This document shows, one piece after another, positions 7,940 to 13,828 of a DNA stretch of 16,451 bases (the first letter of the stretch is position 1; each line of letters starts with the position of its first letter). The notes beneath the pieces are model-generated. The model saw only the letters and a program-made list of their open reading frames with translations. It searched no databases and was not told the origin of the DNA. The DNA comes from an uncultured Oscillospiraceae bacterium (GTDB lineage: Bacteria > Bacillota > Clostridia > Oscillospirales > Acutalibacteraceae): the NCBI GenBank assembly GCA_900547305.1, contig URGH01000059.1:1-16451 (forward strand), given 5' to 3'. The translations under genes and the position numbers were made by a program.

Positions 7940-8170
7940 ATGTGCGATAACAGAGGATTAACAACAGGCTGCTGCCGCATGAGATGCCCGCACGCCGTGG
8001 CGCTCATACTGCTTGTATTGCTCTTCTTTGTGGGCGGAGCCATTGCGGGAGCATACGCGGCGGAGCTTATAGTGTCTTCAATCGTTCCGATTGCGATTCT
8101 CGGAATAATTCTGCTTATAGCCACTGTAGCAGCGCTTTATCTCAGCAGCTGCCGCTGCAGAAGACAGTAA
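7940..8170 (+). CDS. Small cysteine-rich two-helix membrane protein, unknown family
   Basis: A 76-residue protein I cannot assign to a family. The N-terminus has cysteines at 2, 11, 12 and 16 (GCCRMRCPH), then two hydrophobic helices (about 19-41 and 44-68) with an A-x-x-A-G-A glycine/alanine pattern, joined by a very short turn, then a C-terminal SSCRCRRQ with cysteines 71 and 73. The short turn and the basic residues at both ends (R5, R13, R15, H18; R72, R74, R75) predict a hairpin in the membrane with both ends in the cytoplasm (positive-inside rule). All cysteines would then lie on the same side, which would allow metal binding or thioester/disulphide chemistry (inference). The start is supported by AAAGGGATGTG before the ATG and by a promoter-like sequence. 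The terminator-like hairpin downstream would end its transcript. Coding is likely because of the membrane pattern and the flanking signals. Confidence 0.7.
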   Translation: MCDNRGLTTGCCRMRCPHAVALILLVLLFFVGGAIAGAYAAELIVSSIVPIAILGIILLIATVAALYLSSCRCRRQ

Positions 8171-8193
8171 AATTTACGGGAAACAAAAAACAC

Positions 8194-8219
8194 TGCCCCG
8201 GGCTTAAAAACCCGGGGCA
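8194..8219. terminator. GC-rich hairpin before mnmE (weak rightward, better leftward terminator)
   Basis: A perfect 9-bp stem, TGCCCCGGG (8194-8202) with CCCGGGGCA (8211-8219), has an 8-nt loop. Rightward it is followed only by AATTT. Leftward it is followed by GTG and six T residues. It separates the small membrane protein gene from mnmE and lies 6 nt before the mnmE ribosome binding site. Confidence 0.6.
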
Positions 8220-8224
8220 AATTT

Positions 8225-8233
8225 AAAGGTGAG
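8225..8233 (+). promoter_or_regulatory. Ribosome binding site that fixes the mnmE start
   Basis: AAAGGTGAG ends 7 nt before the ATG at 8241. An in-frame GTG at 8229 lies inside this motif and would have only the hairpin tail upstream, so the ATG is preferred. Confidence 0.8.
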
Positions 8234-8240
8234 TGAAAAA

Positions 8241-9602
8241 ATGTCCGAACGCACAATAGCGGCGGTTGCCACGCCCCCGGGTGAGAGCTCGGTGGGGGTT
8301 ATAAGAATATCGGGAGAAAAGGCGGTGCAAATTGCCGACAGCGTGTTTTTCGCCGTATCGGGCAAGCCGCTTTCCGTTTTAAAGGGCTACAGCGCCGCTT
8401 ACGGCGAAATAAGGGACGGCGATACCGTTATTGACGACGCGGTAGCGCTTGTTTTTAAAGCGCCCAAAAGCTACACGGGGGAAGACGTGGTGGAAATATC
8501 GGTGCACGGCGGCGCGCTTATTCTGCGCGATACGCTGCGGCTTTTATATAAAAAAGGCGCGTTCCCCGCAGAGCCGGGCGAGTTTACAAAGCGCGCGTTT
8601 TTAAACGGAAAAACAGACCTTGCAAGGGCTGAAAGCATTATGGGGCTTATCTCGGCTAAAAATGAGTCGCAGCTGCGGCTTTCACGCGCGGCGCATTTAG
8701 GGAAGATAAGCGAAAAAATTGACGGCATAATATCAAGGCTTACCTCTGCCGACGCGGCGATAGCCGTTTACTCCGATTACCCCGACGAGGAAATAGAGGG
8801 GCTTGACCGAGAAAGCTTTTTATCTTCGCTTAAAGCCTGCGCGCATGATACCGAGCAAATGCTTTTGACCTATAATGCGGGCAGAGTTTTACGCGAGGGA
8901 ATTGAAACGGTGATAGTGGGCAAGCCGAACGTGGGGAAATCAACACTTATGAATATGCTGAGCGGTGCGGAGCGCTCAATCGTAACCGAGGTTGCGGGCA
9001 CCACGCGCGACGTTATTGAGGACACGGTAAACGTGGGGGATATTATGCTGCGCCTTGCCGATACTGCGGGAATAAGGGAAACCGACGACCGCGTTGAAAG
9101 CATAGGTGTAGAGCTTGCGAAAAAACGAATTGAGCTTGCCGACCTTGTGCTTGCAGTGTTTGACATAACAAAACCGCTTGATAATGACGATAAAAGGCTT
9201 TTGGAGCTTGTAAAACATAAAAATACCGTTGTAATACTTAATAAATCCGATATGGGAAACAGTGCGGATATGTCGGCATTTGCGGGTTTCAGAACTGTTG
9301 TAACCTCAGCGGTAAACGGCGGTGGATATGACGCACTCTGTAGCACCATTGCCGATATTGCGGGAACGGCGGGGCTTGACCCTGAATCCGCCGTGCTTAT
9401 AAACGAGCGGCAGCGCGCCTGTGCCGAACGTGCGCTTGACGGCATAAATGAGGCAATAGCGGCGCTGAATGACGGAAACACGGTGGACGCGGTGGGCGTT
9501 TGCGTGGATGACGCGCTTGCGGCTTTACTGGAGCTTACGGGCAGGCGGGTCACAAACGAAGTTTCGGATGAAATTTTCAGAAAATTCTGCGTAGGCAAAT
9601 AG
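8241..9602 (+). CDS. mnmE: tRNA uridine-5-carboxymethylaminomethyl modification GTPase MnmE
   Basis: With MnmG it installs the (carboxymethyl)aminomethyl group at C5 of wobble U34 in tRNAs, using a methylene-THF derived carbon and GTP hydrolysis. The protein has 453 residues, as usual. The N-terminal folate-binding domain begins TIAAVATPPGESSVGVIRISG. The G domain has G227-K-P-N-V-G-K-S-T (G1), TTRD at 254-257 (G2), DTAG at 274-277 (G3) and NKSD at 334-337 (G4). The C-terminus is FCVGK, carrying the conserved cysteine C450 of the C-[IV]-G-K motif. The longer frame from GTG 8229 is not used because the ribosome binding site fits ATG 8241 and the family starts just before T-I-x-A-x-A-T-P-P-G. 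mnmG, often nearby in other genomes, is not in this window. The gene converges on serS. Confidence 0.96.
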   Translation: MSERTIAAVATPPGESSVGVIRISGEKAVQIADSVFFAVSGKPLSVLKGYSAAYGEIRDGDTVIDDAVALVFKAPKSYTGEDVVEISVHGGALILRDTLRLLYKKGAFPAEPGEFTKRAFLNGKTDLARAESIMGLISAKNESQLRLSRAAHLGKISEKIDGIISRLTSADAAIAVYSDYPDEEIEGLDRESFLSSLKACAHDTEQMLLTYNAGRVLREGIETVIVGKPNVGKSTLMNMLSGAERSIVTEVAGTTRDVIEDTVNVGDIMLRLADTAGIRETDDRVESIGVELAKKRIELADLVLAVFDITKPLDNDDKRLLELVKHKNTVVILNKSDMGNSADMSAFAGFRTVVTSAVNGGGYDALCSTIADIAGTAGLDPESAVLINERQRACAERALDGINEAIAALNDGNTVDAVGVCVDDALAALLELTGRRVTNEVSDEIFRKFCVGK

Positions 9603-9633
9603 ACATAATAAACCTGAGTACGAGAAAATCACA

Positions 9634-9678
9634 AAAAACAAATCGGCAGAAACTACACGTTTCCGCCGATTTGTTTTT
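9634..9678. terminator. Bidirectional terminator between mnmE and serS
   Basis: Arms 9634-9653 and 9659-9678 form a 19-bp stem with one A-C mismatch and a 5-nt loop. The outer five pairs are A residues on the left and T residues on the right, so transcripts from either side end in a U-run after the GC-containing stem. It sits exactly between two convergent genes. Confidence 0.9.
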
Positions 9679-9688
9679 AACAGACTTA

Positions 9689-10993
9689 TTAAAGTTTTTT
9701 ATCGCTTGTAAGCACGGTTTTGCCGCCCATATATGGTCTTAAAGCCTCGGGAATTAAGACGCTGTAATGCTCGCCGTCAAAACGGAGATTGTTTTCAAGG
9801 AAAGCTATAAGCATACGCGGCGGGGCTACAACCGTGTTGTTAAGGGTGTGGGCAAGGTATTTTTTACCGTCCGCGCCCTTTACTCTTATGCCCAGTCTTC
9901 TTGCCTGCGCGTCACCGAGGTTTGAGCAGGAGCATACCTCAAAATACTTCTGCTGCTTGGGCGACCACGCCTCAACGTCGTAAGATTTAACCTTTAAATC
10001 CGCAAGGTCGCCGGTGCAACATTCAAGGGTTCTTACGGGTATATCCATACTGCGGAAAAGCTCTACCGAGTAGCTCCACATTTTGTTGAACCAATTCATG
10101 CTTTCCTCGGGGCGGCAAATAACTATCATTTCCTGCTTTTCAAACTGGTGTATGCGGTAAATGCCGCGTTCCTCAATGCCGTGCGCGCCCTTTTCCTTGC
10201 GGAAACAGGGGGAATAGCTTGTAAGGGTTAAGGGGAGCTTTTCCTCGGGGGTAATGCTGTCTATGAATTTGCCTATCATAGAGTGCTCCGAGGTTCCTAT
10301 AAGGTAAAGGTCCTCGCCCTCTATTTTATACATCATGGCGTCCATTTCCTCAAAGCTCATAACGCCGGTTACTACCTTACTTCTTATCATATAAGGCGGT
10401 ATGCAGTAGGTAAAGCCCTTATTTATCATAAAATCGCGCGCATATGCCAGCACCGCCGAGTGCAGGCGCGCAATGTCGCCCATAAGGTAATAAAAGCCCT
10501 CGCCCGCAACCTTGCCCGCGGCGTCCTTATCAATGCCGTCAAAAAGCTGCATAATATCGGTGTGGTAGGGAATTTCAAAATCCGGGTGGGTCTGTTCGCC
10601 GAATTTCTGAACTTCAACGTTTTCGCTGTCGTCCTTACCTACAGGCACGCTTGAGTCCACAATGTTCGGTATTTTCATCTGTATTTCTGTAACCTTTTTC
10701 TGTAGCTCGTCCTCTTTCTCTTCAAGGGCTTTAAGCTCTTCGGCCTGCTCGTTTACAAGGCGCTTCATTTCCTCGGCTTCATCGCGCTTGCCCTGTGCCA
10801 TTAAAGCGCCTATCTGCCGGCTTACCTTGTTGCGGTTGGCGCGCAGGTCGTTTGCGCGGTTGTTGGTGGCGCATTTTTCGCCGTAGAGCGAAATTATTTC
10901 GTCAACAAGCGGCAGCTTTTTATCTTCAAATTTCTTTTTAATGTTTTCCTTTACAATTTCCGGATTTTCACAAATAAATTTAATATCCAGCAT
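9689..10993 (-). CDS. serS: Serine--tRNA ligase
   Basis: Class II synthetase that charges tRNA-Ser (and tRNA-Sec) with serine; 434 residues. The N-terminus MLDIKFICENPEIVKENI begins the tRNA-binding arm, a long antiparallel coiled coil (about 30-105). In the catalytic domain, T234-S-E236 takes the place of the T-A-E serine-binding motif, motif 2 is SPCFRKEKGAHGIEERGIYR with HQFEKQEM after it, and motif 3 reads NNTVVAPPRMLIAFLENN (385-402) ending in the arginine-containing P-P-R. IPEALRPYMGG closes the domain. The T-S-E and A-P-P-R wording differs from the E. coli/B. subtilis form (T-A-E; A-x-G-R). I recall such a variant from other Clostridia and lactobacilli. GGAGGA precedes the ATG by 7 nt. 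Upstream is a perfect promoter and no T-box leader. Confidence 0.96.
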   Translation of the reverse strand: MLDIKFICENPEIVKENIKKKFEDKKLPLVDEIISLYGEKCATNNRANDLRANRNKVSRQIGALMAQGKRDEAEEMKRLVNEQAEELKALEEKEDELQKKVTEIQMKIPNIVDSSVPVGKDDSENVEVQKFGEQTHPDFEIPYHTDIMQLFDGIDKDAAGKVAGEGFYYLMGDIARLHSAVLAYARDFMINKGFTYCIPPYMIRSKVVTGVMSFEEMDAMMYKIEGEDLYLIGTSEHSMIGKFIDSITPEEKLPLTLTSYSPCFRKEKGAHGIEERGIYRIHQFEKQEMIVICRPEESMNWFNKMWSYSVELFRSMDIPVRTLECCTGDLADLKVKSYDVEAWSPKQQKYFEVCSCSNLGDAQARRLGIRVKGADGKKYLAHTLNNTVVAPPRMLIAFLENNLRFDGEHYSVLIPEALRPYMGGKTVLTSDKKL

Positions 10994-11026
10994 TTTTATT
11001 CCTCCGTCAGACCGTAATCTCGTTAT

Positions 11027-11055
11027 ATTATAGCACGAATGTCTTTTTATGTCAA
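11027..11055 (-). promoter_or_regulatory. Perfect sigma-A promoter of serS
   Basis: On the minus strand, TTGACA (11055-11050) and TATAAT (11032-11027) both match consensus and are 17 nt apart. Transcription would start near 11020, so the leader is only about 27 nt and leaves no room for a T-box. Confidence 0.92.
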
Positions 11056-11080
11056 ACTGTTTAATGACGATTTTGCCGCA

Positions 11081-11086
11081 TATAAT
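11081..11086 (+). promoter_or_regulatory. Possible -10 element for the 75-residue protein gene
   Basis: TATAAT within GCCGCATATAATAAAC. I see no good sigma-A -35 box at 16-18 nt. A start about 7 nt downstream would leave a leader of roughly 11 nt beginning at the GGGGTG ribosome binding site. Confidence 0.35.
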
Positions 11087-11103
11087 AAACGCGGGGTGAA
11101 AAA

Positions 11104-11331
11104 ATGAAAGATAAAAAAGAAAAAATCAAGCCGATTGTAGATGTATCGTCCGTTCCGGTTACCGGAATGCCCGAAACCGCGTTCGATATGGTGAACCGCT
11201 ACGGCACCTATAATATACAGTCTACCGCCGACACCGATAATATGTATCCTACCGTTGCGCACGGCTTTAATGAGGGCATTATTGAGACCGATTGCGATGA
11301 AAATACGGATGACGGCAAGAAAAAGAAGTAA
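11104..11331 (+). CDS. Small charged hypothetical protein
   Basis: A 75-residue protein that I cannot name. It begins with a lysine-rich stretch (MKDKKEKIKP), followed by a central block that looks conserved in character, DMVNRYGTYNIQSTADTDN then YPTVAHGF, an acidic segment (ETDCDENTDDG) and a C-terminal KKKK. There is no signal peptide or membrane helix and only one cysteine, so a soluble, perhaps partly disordered, cytoplasmic protein is likely. GGGGTGAAAAA before the ATG is a fair ribosome binding site. It is divergent from serS, with a possible -10 at 11081, and lies just upstream of efp, which has its own strong promoter starting 5 nt after this stop codon. Real coding is likely from the ribosome binding site, the ordered composition and the tidy fit between flanking signals. 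Confidence 0.6.
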   Translation: MKDKKEKIKPIVDVSSVPVTGMPETAFDMVNRYGTYNIQSTADTDNMYPTVAHGFNEGIIETDCDENTDDGKKKK

Positions 11332-11335
11332 AAAC

Positions 11336-11364
11336 TTGACAAATGCTCCGAAAAGCCTTATAAT
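11336..11364 (+). promoter_or_regulatory. Perfect sigma-A promoter of efp
   Basis: TTGACA (11336-11341) and TATAAT (11359-11364), both at consensus, are separated by 17 nt. Transcription would start near 11371, giving a leader of about 31 nt. Confidence 0.93.
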
Positions 11365-11385
11365 TTCAATATGATTTAACTTTTT

Positions 11386-11390
11386 GGAGG
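11386..11390 (+). promoter_or_regulatory. Ribosome binding site that fixes the efp start
   Basis: GGAGG, followed by 11 nt to ATG 11402. An in-frame TTG at 11384 overlaps this motif and cannot be the start. Confidence 0.85.
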
Positions 11391-11401
11391 AATTGAAAAA
11401 T

Positions 11402-11959
11402 ATGATTAGTGCCGGAGATTTCAGAAACGGAGTAACCTTTGAGGAAGACGGCAACGTTCTTCAGGTAATTGAATTTCAGCATGTAAAGCCGGGTAAGGGC
11501 GCCGCATTCGTAAGAACCAAGGTTAAAAACGTTATTACCGGATCGGTTGTTGAAAAGAGCTATAACCCTACCGCAAAATTCCCGACTGCTTTTGTTGAGA
11601 GAAAGGATATGGAATATTCCTATTCCGACGGCGATCTTTACTACTTTATGGATCAGGAAAGCTATGAGCTTGTTCCGATAAACGGCAGCGAACTGGGCGA
11701 TAACTTTAAGTTTGTAAAAGAAAATATGGTTTGCAAAATCCTTTCCTATAAGGGTAAGGTTTTCGGTGTAGAGCCGCCCACATTTGTTGAACTTCAGGTA
11801 TCTGCTACCGACCCCGGATTTAAGGGTGATACCGCTACCAACGCCACCAAGCCCGCAACGCTTGAAACAGGCGCCGAAATTCGCGTTCCGCTCTTTATTA
11901 ACGAGGGCGATATGATAAGAATCGATACCCGCACAGGCGAGTATATGGAACGTGCATAA
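11402..11959 (+). CDS. efp: Translation elongation factor P
   Basis: EF-P binds between the P and E sites of stalled ribosomes and promotes peptide bond formation at polyproline stretches. From ATG 11402 the protein has 185 residues, the standard length, starting MISAGDFRNGVTFEEDG. The domain I loop is V28-K-P-G-K32-G-A-A-F. K32 aligns with the lysine that carries 5-aminopentanol in B. subtilis; E. coli modifies the equivalent K34 with beta-lysine. The modification here is unknown and no modifying enzyme is in the window. The C-terminus GDMIRIDTRTGEYMERA is the usual end of domain III. It has its own perfect promoter and strong GGAGG, and codon choice (AAG, GTT, GGT) suggests high expression. 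The CD1247-like gene follows after 22 nt. Confidence 0.97.
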   Translation: MISAGDFRNGVTFEEDGNVLQVIEFQHVKPGKGAAFVRTKVKNVITGSVVEKSYNPTAKFPTAFVERKDMEYSYSDGDLYYFMDQESYELVPINGSELGDNFKFVKENMVCKILSYKGKVFGVEPPTFVELQVSATDPGFKGDTATNATKPATLETGAEIRVPLFINEGDMIRIDTRTGEYMERA

Positions 11960-11968
11960 TTTAAAAAC

Positions 11969-11974
11969 GGAGGT
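11969..11974 (+). promoter_or_regulatory. Ribosome binding site that fixes the CD1247-like start
   Basis: GGAGGT ends 7 nt before ATG 11982. The frame is open back to an ATG at 11952 inside efp, but that one has no such motif. Confidence 0.85.
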
Positions 11975-11981
11975 TTGCAAA

Positions 11982-12428
11982 ATGGATATTTGTGAGAAAG
12001 TAGCTTATATTAAAGGTCTTGCTGAGGGTCTTGCACTTGACGACAGCACCAAGGAGGGCAAGGTTCTTGCCGCTATTATCGACGTATTGGGTGATATTAC
12101 AAACGAAATATGCGAAATAGAGGACGGCTGCGATGAGCTCATGGAGCAGCTTGACGCTGTTGACGAGGATCTTTCCACGGTTGAAGACATTGTTTATGGC
12201 GATGACGATTGCTGTGATGACGGTTGCGATTGCTGCGAAAACGAGGATCTTTATGAAATAGAATGCCCCGCCTGCCACGACACGGTTTATCTTGACGAAG
12301 ATATGCTCGGAGAGGACGGAATAACCTGCCCGAACTGCGGAACAGAGCTTGAATTTGATTTTGACGACTGCGACTGCGGCTGCTGCCACGACGACGATTC
12401 CGATACCGACGAAGACGAGAAAGAATAA
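11982..12428 (+). CDS. CD1247-type N-terminal domain protein with Cys/Asp-rich zinc ribbon
   Basis: A 148-residue acidic protein. The N-terminal helical part MDICEKVAYIKGLAEGLAL to about residue 72 matches what I know as the CD1247 N-terminal domain of Clostridia: a K-V-A-Y-I-K-G-L-A-E-G start, heptad-like acidic helices, and V-E-D near the end. The C-terminal part has a zinc ribbon, C95-P-A-C98 and C116-P-N-C119-G. It is flanked by two further cysteine/aspartate clusters (CCDDGCDCC at 77-85 and CDCGCC at 130-135) and ends in a D/E-rich tail. The function is unknown; the ribbon suggests zinc binding, and the acidic tail argues against simple nucleic-acid binding. It follows efp by 22 nt with no promoter between, so the two share a transcript. 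The family call is from recall. Confidence 0.75.
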   Translation: MDICEKVAYIKGLAEGLALDDSTKEGKVLAAIIDVLGDITNEICEIEDGCDELMEQLDAVDEDLSTVEDIVYGDDDCCDDGCDCCENEDLYEIECPACHDTVYLDEDMLGEDGITCPNCGTELEFDFDDCDCGCCHDDDSDTDEDEKE

Positions 12429-12441
12429 TTTTTTAAAGCGG

Positions 12442-12516
12442 AATTCGGAATGCGTAATGCGGAATTTTAAAATGGGTAAGTCTTAATTCCGAATTCATAA
12501 TTCCGCATTCCGAATT
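12442..12516. repeat. Intergenic inverted repeat, possible small palindromic repeat or MITE-like element
   Basis: AATTCGGAATGCG (12442-12454) is matched exactly as its reverse complement at 12504-12516. Inside it, CGGAATT (12460-12466) matches 12485-12491. Variants of GGAATTC/GGAATGC recur within each arm. The region is AT-rich, lies between the CD1247-like gene and its terminator, and codes for nothing. The structure is seen directly; calling it a dispersed element is inference, since no second copy is in the window. Confidence 0.6.
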
Positions 12517-12530
12517 TATTTAAAGACTGC

Positions 12531-12558
12531 AAAGCTCCCTTATATCGGGAGCTTTTTT
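12531..12558 (+). terminator. Intrinsic terminator of the efp operon
   Basis: AAAGCTCCC (12531-12539) pairs with GGGAGCTTT (12547-12555) around a 7-nt loop, and the right arm runs into six T residues (12553-12558). Confidence 0.88.
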
Positions 12559-12580
12559 AATAAAGACCGAGGTTTTATAT

Positions 12581-13321
12581 ATGCTCGAAACTGAATTTAA
12601 GCTTGAATACGAAATTGAAGAATTATCGGCAGACGGCGGCGTGCCCGTTATAGTGGTGGCTGCCGGCTCGTCAACGCGTATGAACGGCATAAACAAGCAA
12701 ACCGCGCTGCTTTGCGGCGTTCCTTTAATAATAAGAACTCTTATGCGGTTTGAAAAGTGCAGCAAAATATCTAATATTATTCTCGTTGTAAAGCCGGACG
12801 AGCTTTTCAGTATGCAGCAGTTAGCCGACAGGTACGGCATAAAAAAGCTCACGGACATTGTGTGCGGCGGGGAAAACCGCCAGCAATCGGTTAAAAACGG
12901 ATTGGAGCGCCTGCCCGAAAACGGCGAAACCGTGCTTATTCATGACGGCGCGCGCCCATTTGTGACGGATGAAATAATTTGCAACGTTATATCCGCCCTA
13001 GGTACCCATAACGCCGTAACCTGCGCCGTCAAGCTGAAAGACACGGTAAAGCAGGTTGATGAGAACGGAAACGTGCTCTCAACGCCCGACAGAAATTCAC
13101 TTGTCGCGGTGCAGACTCCGCAGGGCGTGAATGTTTCCGATTATCGCGCGGCGCTTGAAAACGCGGTGGATCTCGGCAGGTTCACCGATGATATGTCGGT
13201 TATGGAGGCGGCGGGGCATAAGCCGTTTACTGTGCCCGGCAGCTATGAAAACATAAAGGTGACTACGCCCGAAGATATAGCGCTTGCGGAATATCTTATT
13301 TTAAAGGATGAAAAGGAATGA
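12581..13321 (+). CDS. ispD: 2-C-methyl-D-erythritol 4-phosphate cytidylyltransferase
   Basis: Third enzyme of the MEP pathway to isoprenoids; it couples MEP and CTP to give CDP-ME. The 246-residue protein has the nucleotide-binding signature VVAAGSSTRMNGINKQ with R33 and K39 in catalytic positions, D122-G-A-R-P, R171 (likely the E. coli R157 equivalent) and NIKVTTPEDI (K226, likely K213). About 20 acidic residues precede the usual start of the family. ATG 12581 has a modest ribosome binding site (GAGG, 8 nt away), and I see no better start before the catalytic glycine-rich loop. It heads a run with ispF, which overlaps by ATGA. No clear promoter lies between the upstream terminator and this gene. 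Confidence 0.95.
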   Translation: MLETEFKLEYEIEELSADGGVPVIVVAAGSSTRMNGINKQTALLCGVPLIIRTLMRFEKCSKISNIILVVKPDELFSMQQLADRYGIKKLTDIVCGGENRQQSVKNGLERLPENGETVLIHDGARPFVTDEIICNVISALGTHNAVTCAVKLKDTVKQVDENGNVLSTPDRNSLVAVQTPQGVNVSDYRAALENAVDLGRFTDDMSVMEAAGHKPFTVPGSYENIKVTTPEDIALAEYLILKDEKE

Positions 13322-13791
13322 GAATAGGTCACGGCTATGATGTTCACCGCTTTGCGGAAAACAGGCGGCTTATTATAGGCGGGGTGGAAATACCCTTTGA
13401 AATGGGGCTTTTGGGGCACTCCGACGCGGACGTGCTGCTACACGCCGTTTGCGACGCGCTGCTCGGCGCGGCAGCTTTGGGGGATATAGGCAAGCATTTC
13501 CCCGATACCGACCCCGCGTTTTGCAATATTGACAGCCGCATACTGCTCAGAAAAACCGCAGAGCTGCTGCGTGAGCGCGGCTTTATGCCGGTTAATATAG
13601 ACGCTACGGTTATAGCCCAAAAGCCGAAACTTGCAGCCGCCGTTCCCGAAATGGTGAAAAATATAGCGGCTGACTGCGGCATTGAACCCGACTGCGTTAA
13701 CGTTAAGGCTACTACCGAAGAAGGCTTAGGCTTTACGGGCACAATGGAGGGCATAGCGGCGCACGCCGTTTGCCTTATTGAGCGAATATAG
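13318..13791 (+). CDS. ispF: 2-C-methyl-D-erythritol 2,4-cyclodiphosphate synthase
   Basis: Cyclises CDP-ME 2-phosphate to MEcPP with release of CMP, the fifth step of the MEP pathway; it acts as a homotrimer with zinc. The 157-residue length is normal. Zinc ligands are D8, H10 (G-Y-D-V-H) and H42 in LLGHSDADVLLHAV. IGKHFPDTDP, KATTEEGLGFTG and the C-terminal AHAVCL are family signatures. The start overlaps the ispD stop (ATGA) and is preceded by AAAGGATGAAAAGGA. ispE, the step between ispD and ispF, is not here. ispD and ispF often lie together, sometimes fused. Confidence 0.97.
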   Translation: MRIGHGYDVHRFAENRRLIIGGVEIPFEMGLLGHSDADVLLHAVCDALLGAAALGDIGKHFPDTDPAFCNIDSRILLRKTAELLRERGFMPVNIDATVIAQKPKLAAAVPEMVKNIAADCGIEPDCVNVKATTEEGLGFTGTMEGIAAHAVCLIERI

Positions 13792-13828
13792 GCGCCGATC
13801 CCCGCATATTATTTACGGGTGAGTAAAT

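Noticed and set aside
8229..8240. GTG start for mnmE, giving 457 residues
   Set aside because: The GTG overlaps the AAAGGTGAG ribosome binding site of ATG 8241, and the shorter start matches the family.
8870..9598. 242-residue minus-strand frame within mnmE, rich in Ser, Ala and Thr
   Set aside because: It is antisense to the MnmE G domain and C-terminus. The composition is what reverse reading of these codons gives, and no signals precede it.
10994..11103. T-box riboswitch upstream of serS
   Set aside because: The promoter leaves a leader of about 27 nt, too short, and no T-box core sequence is present.
11384..11401. TTG start for efp, giving 191 residues
   Set aside because: The TTG overlaps the GGAGG of the true ATG at 11402, and 185 residues is the standard EF-P length.
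11952..11981. ATG 11952 as start of the CD1247-like gene
   Set aside because: It overlaps the end of efp without a ribosome binding site; ATG 11982 has GGAGGT at 7 nt and matches the family N-terminus.
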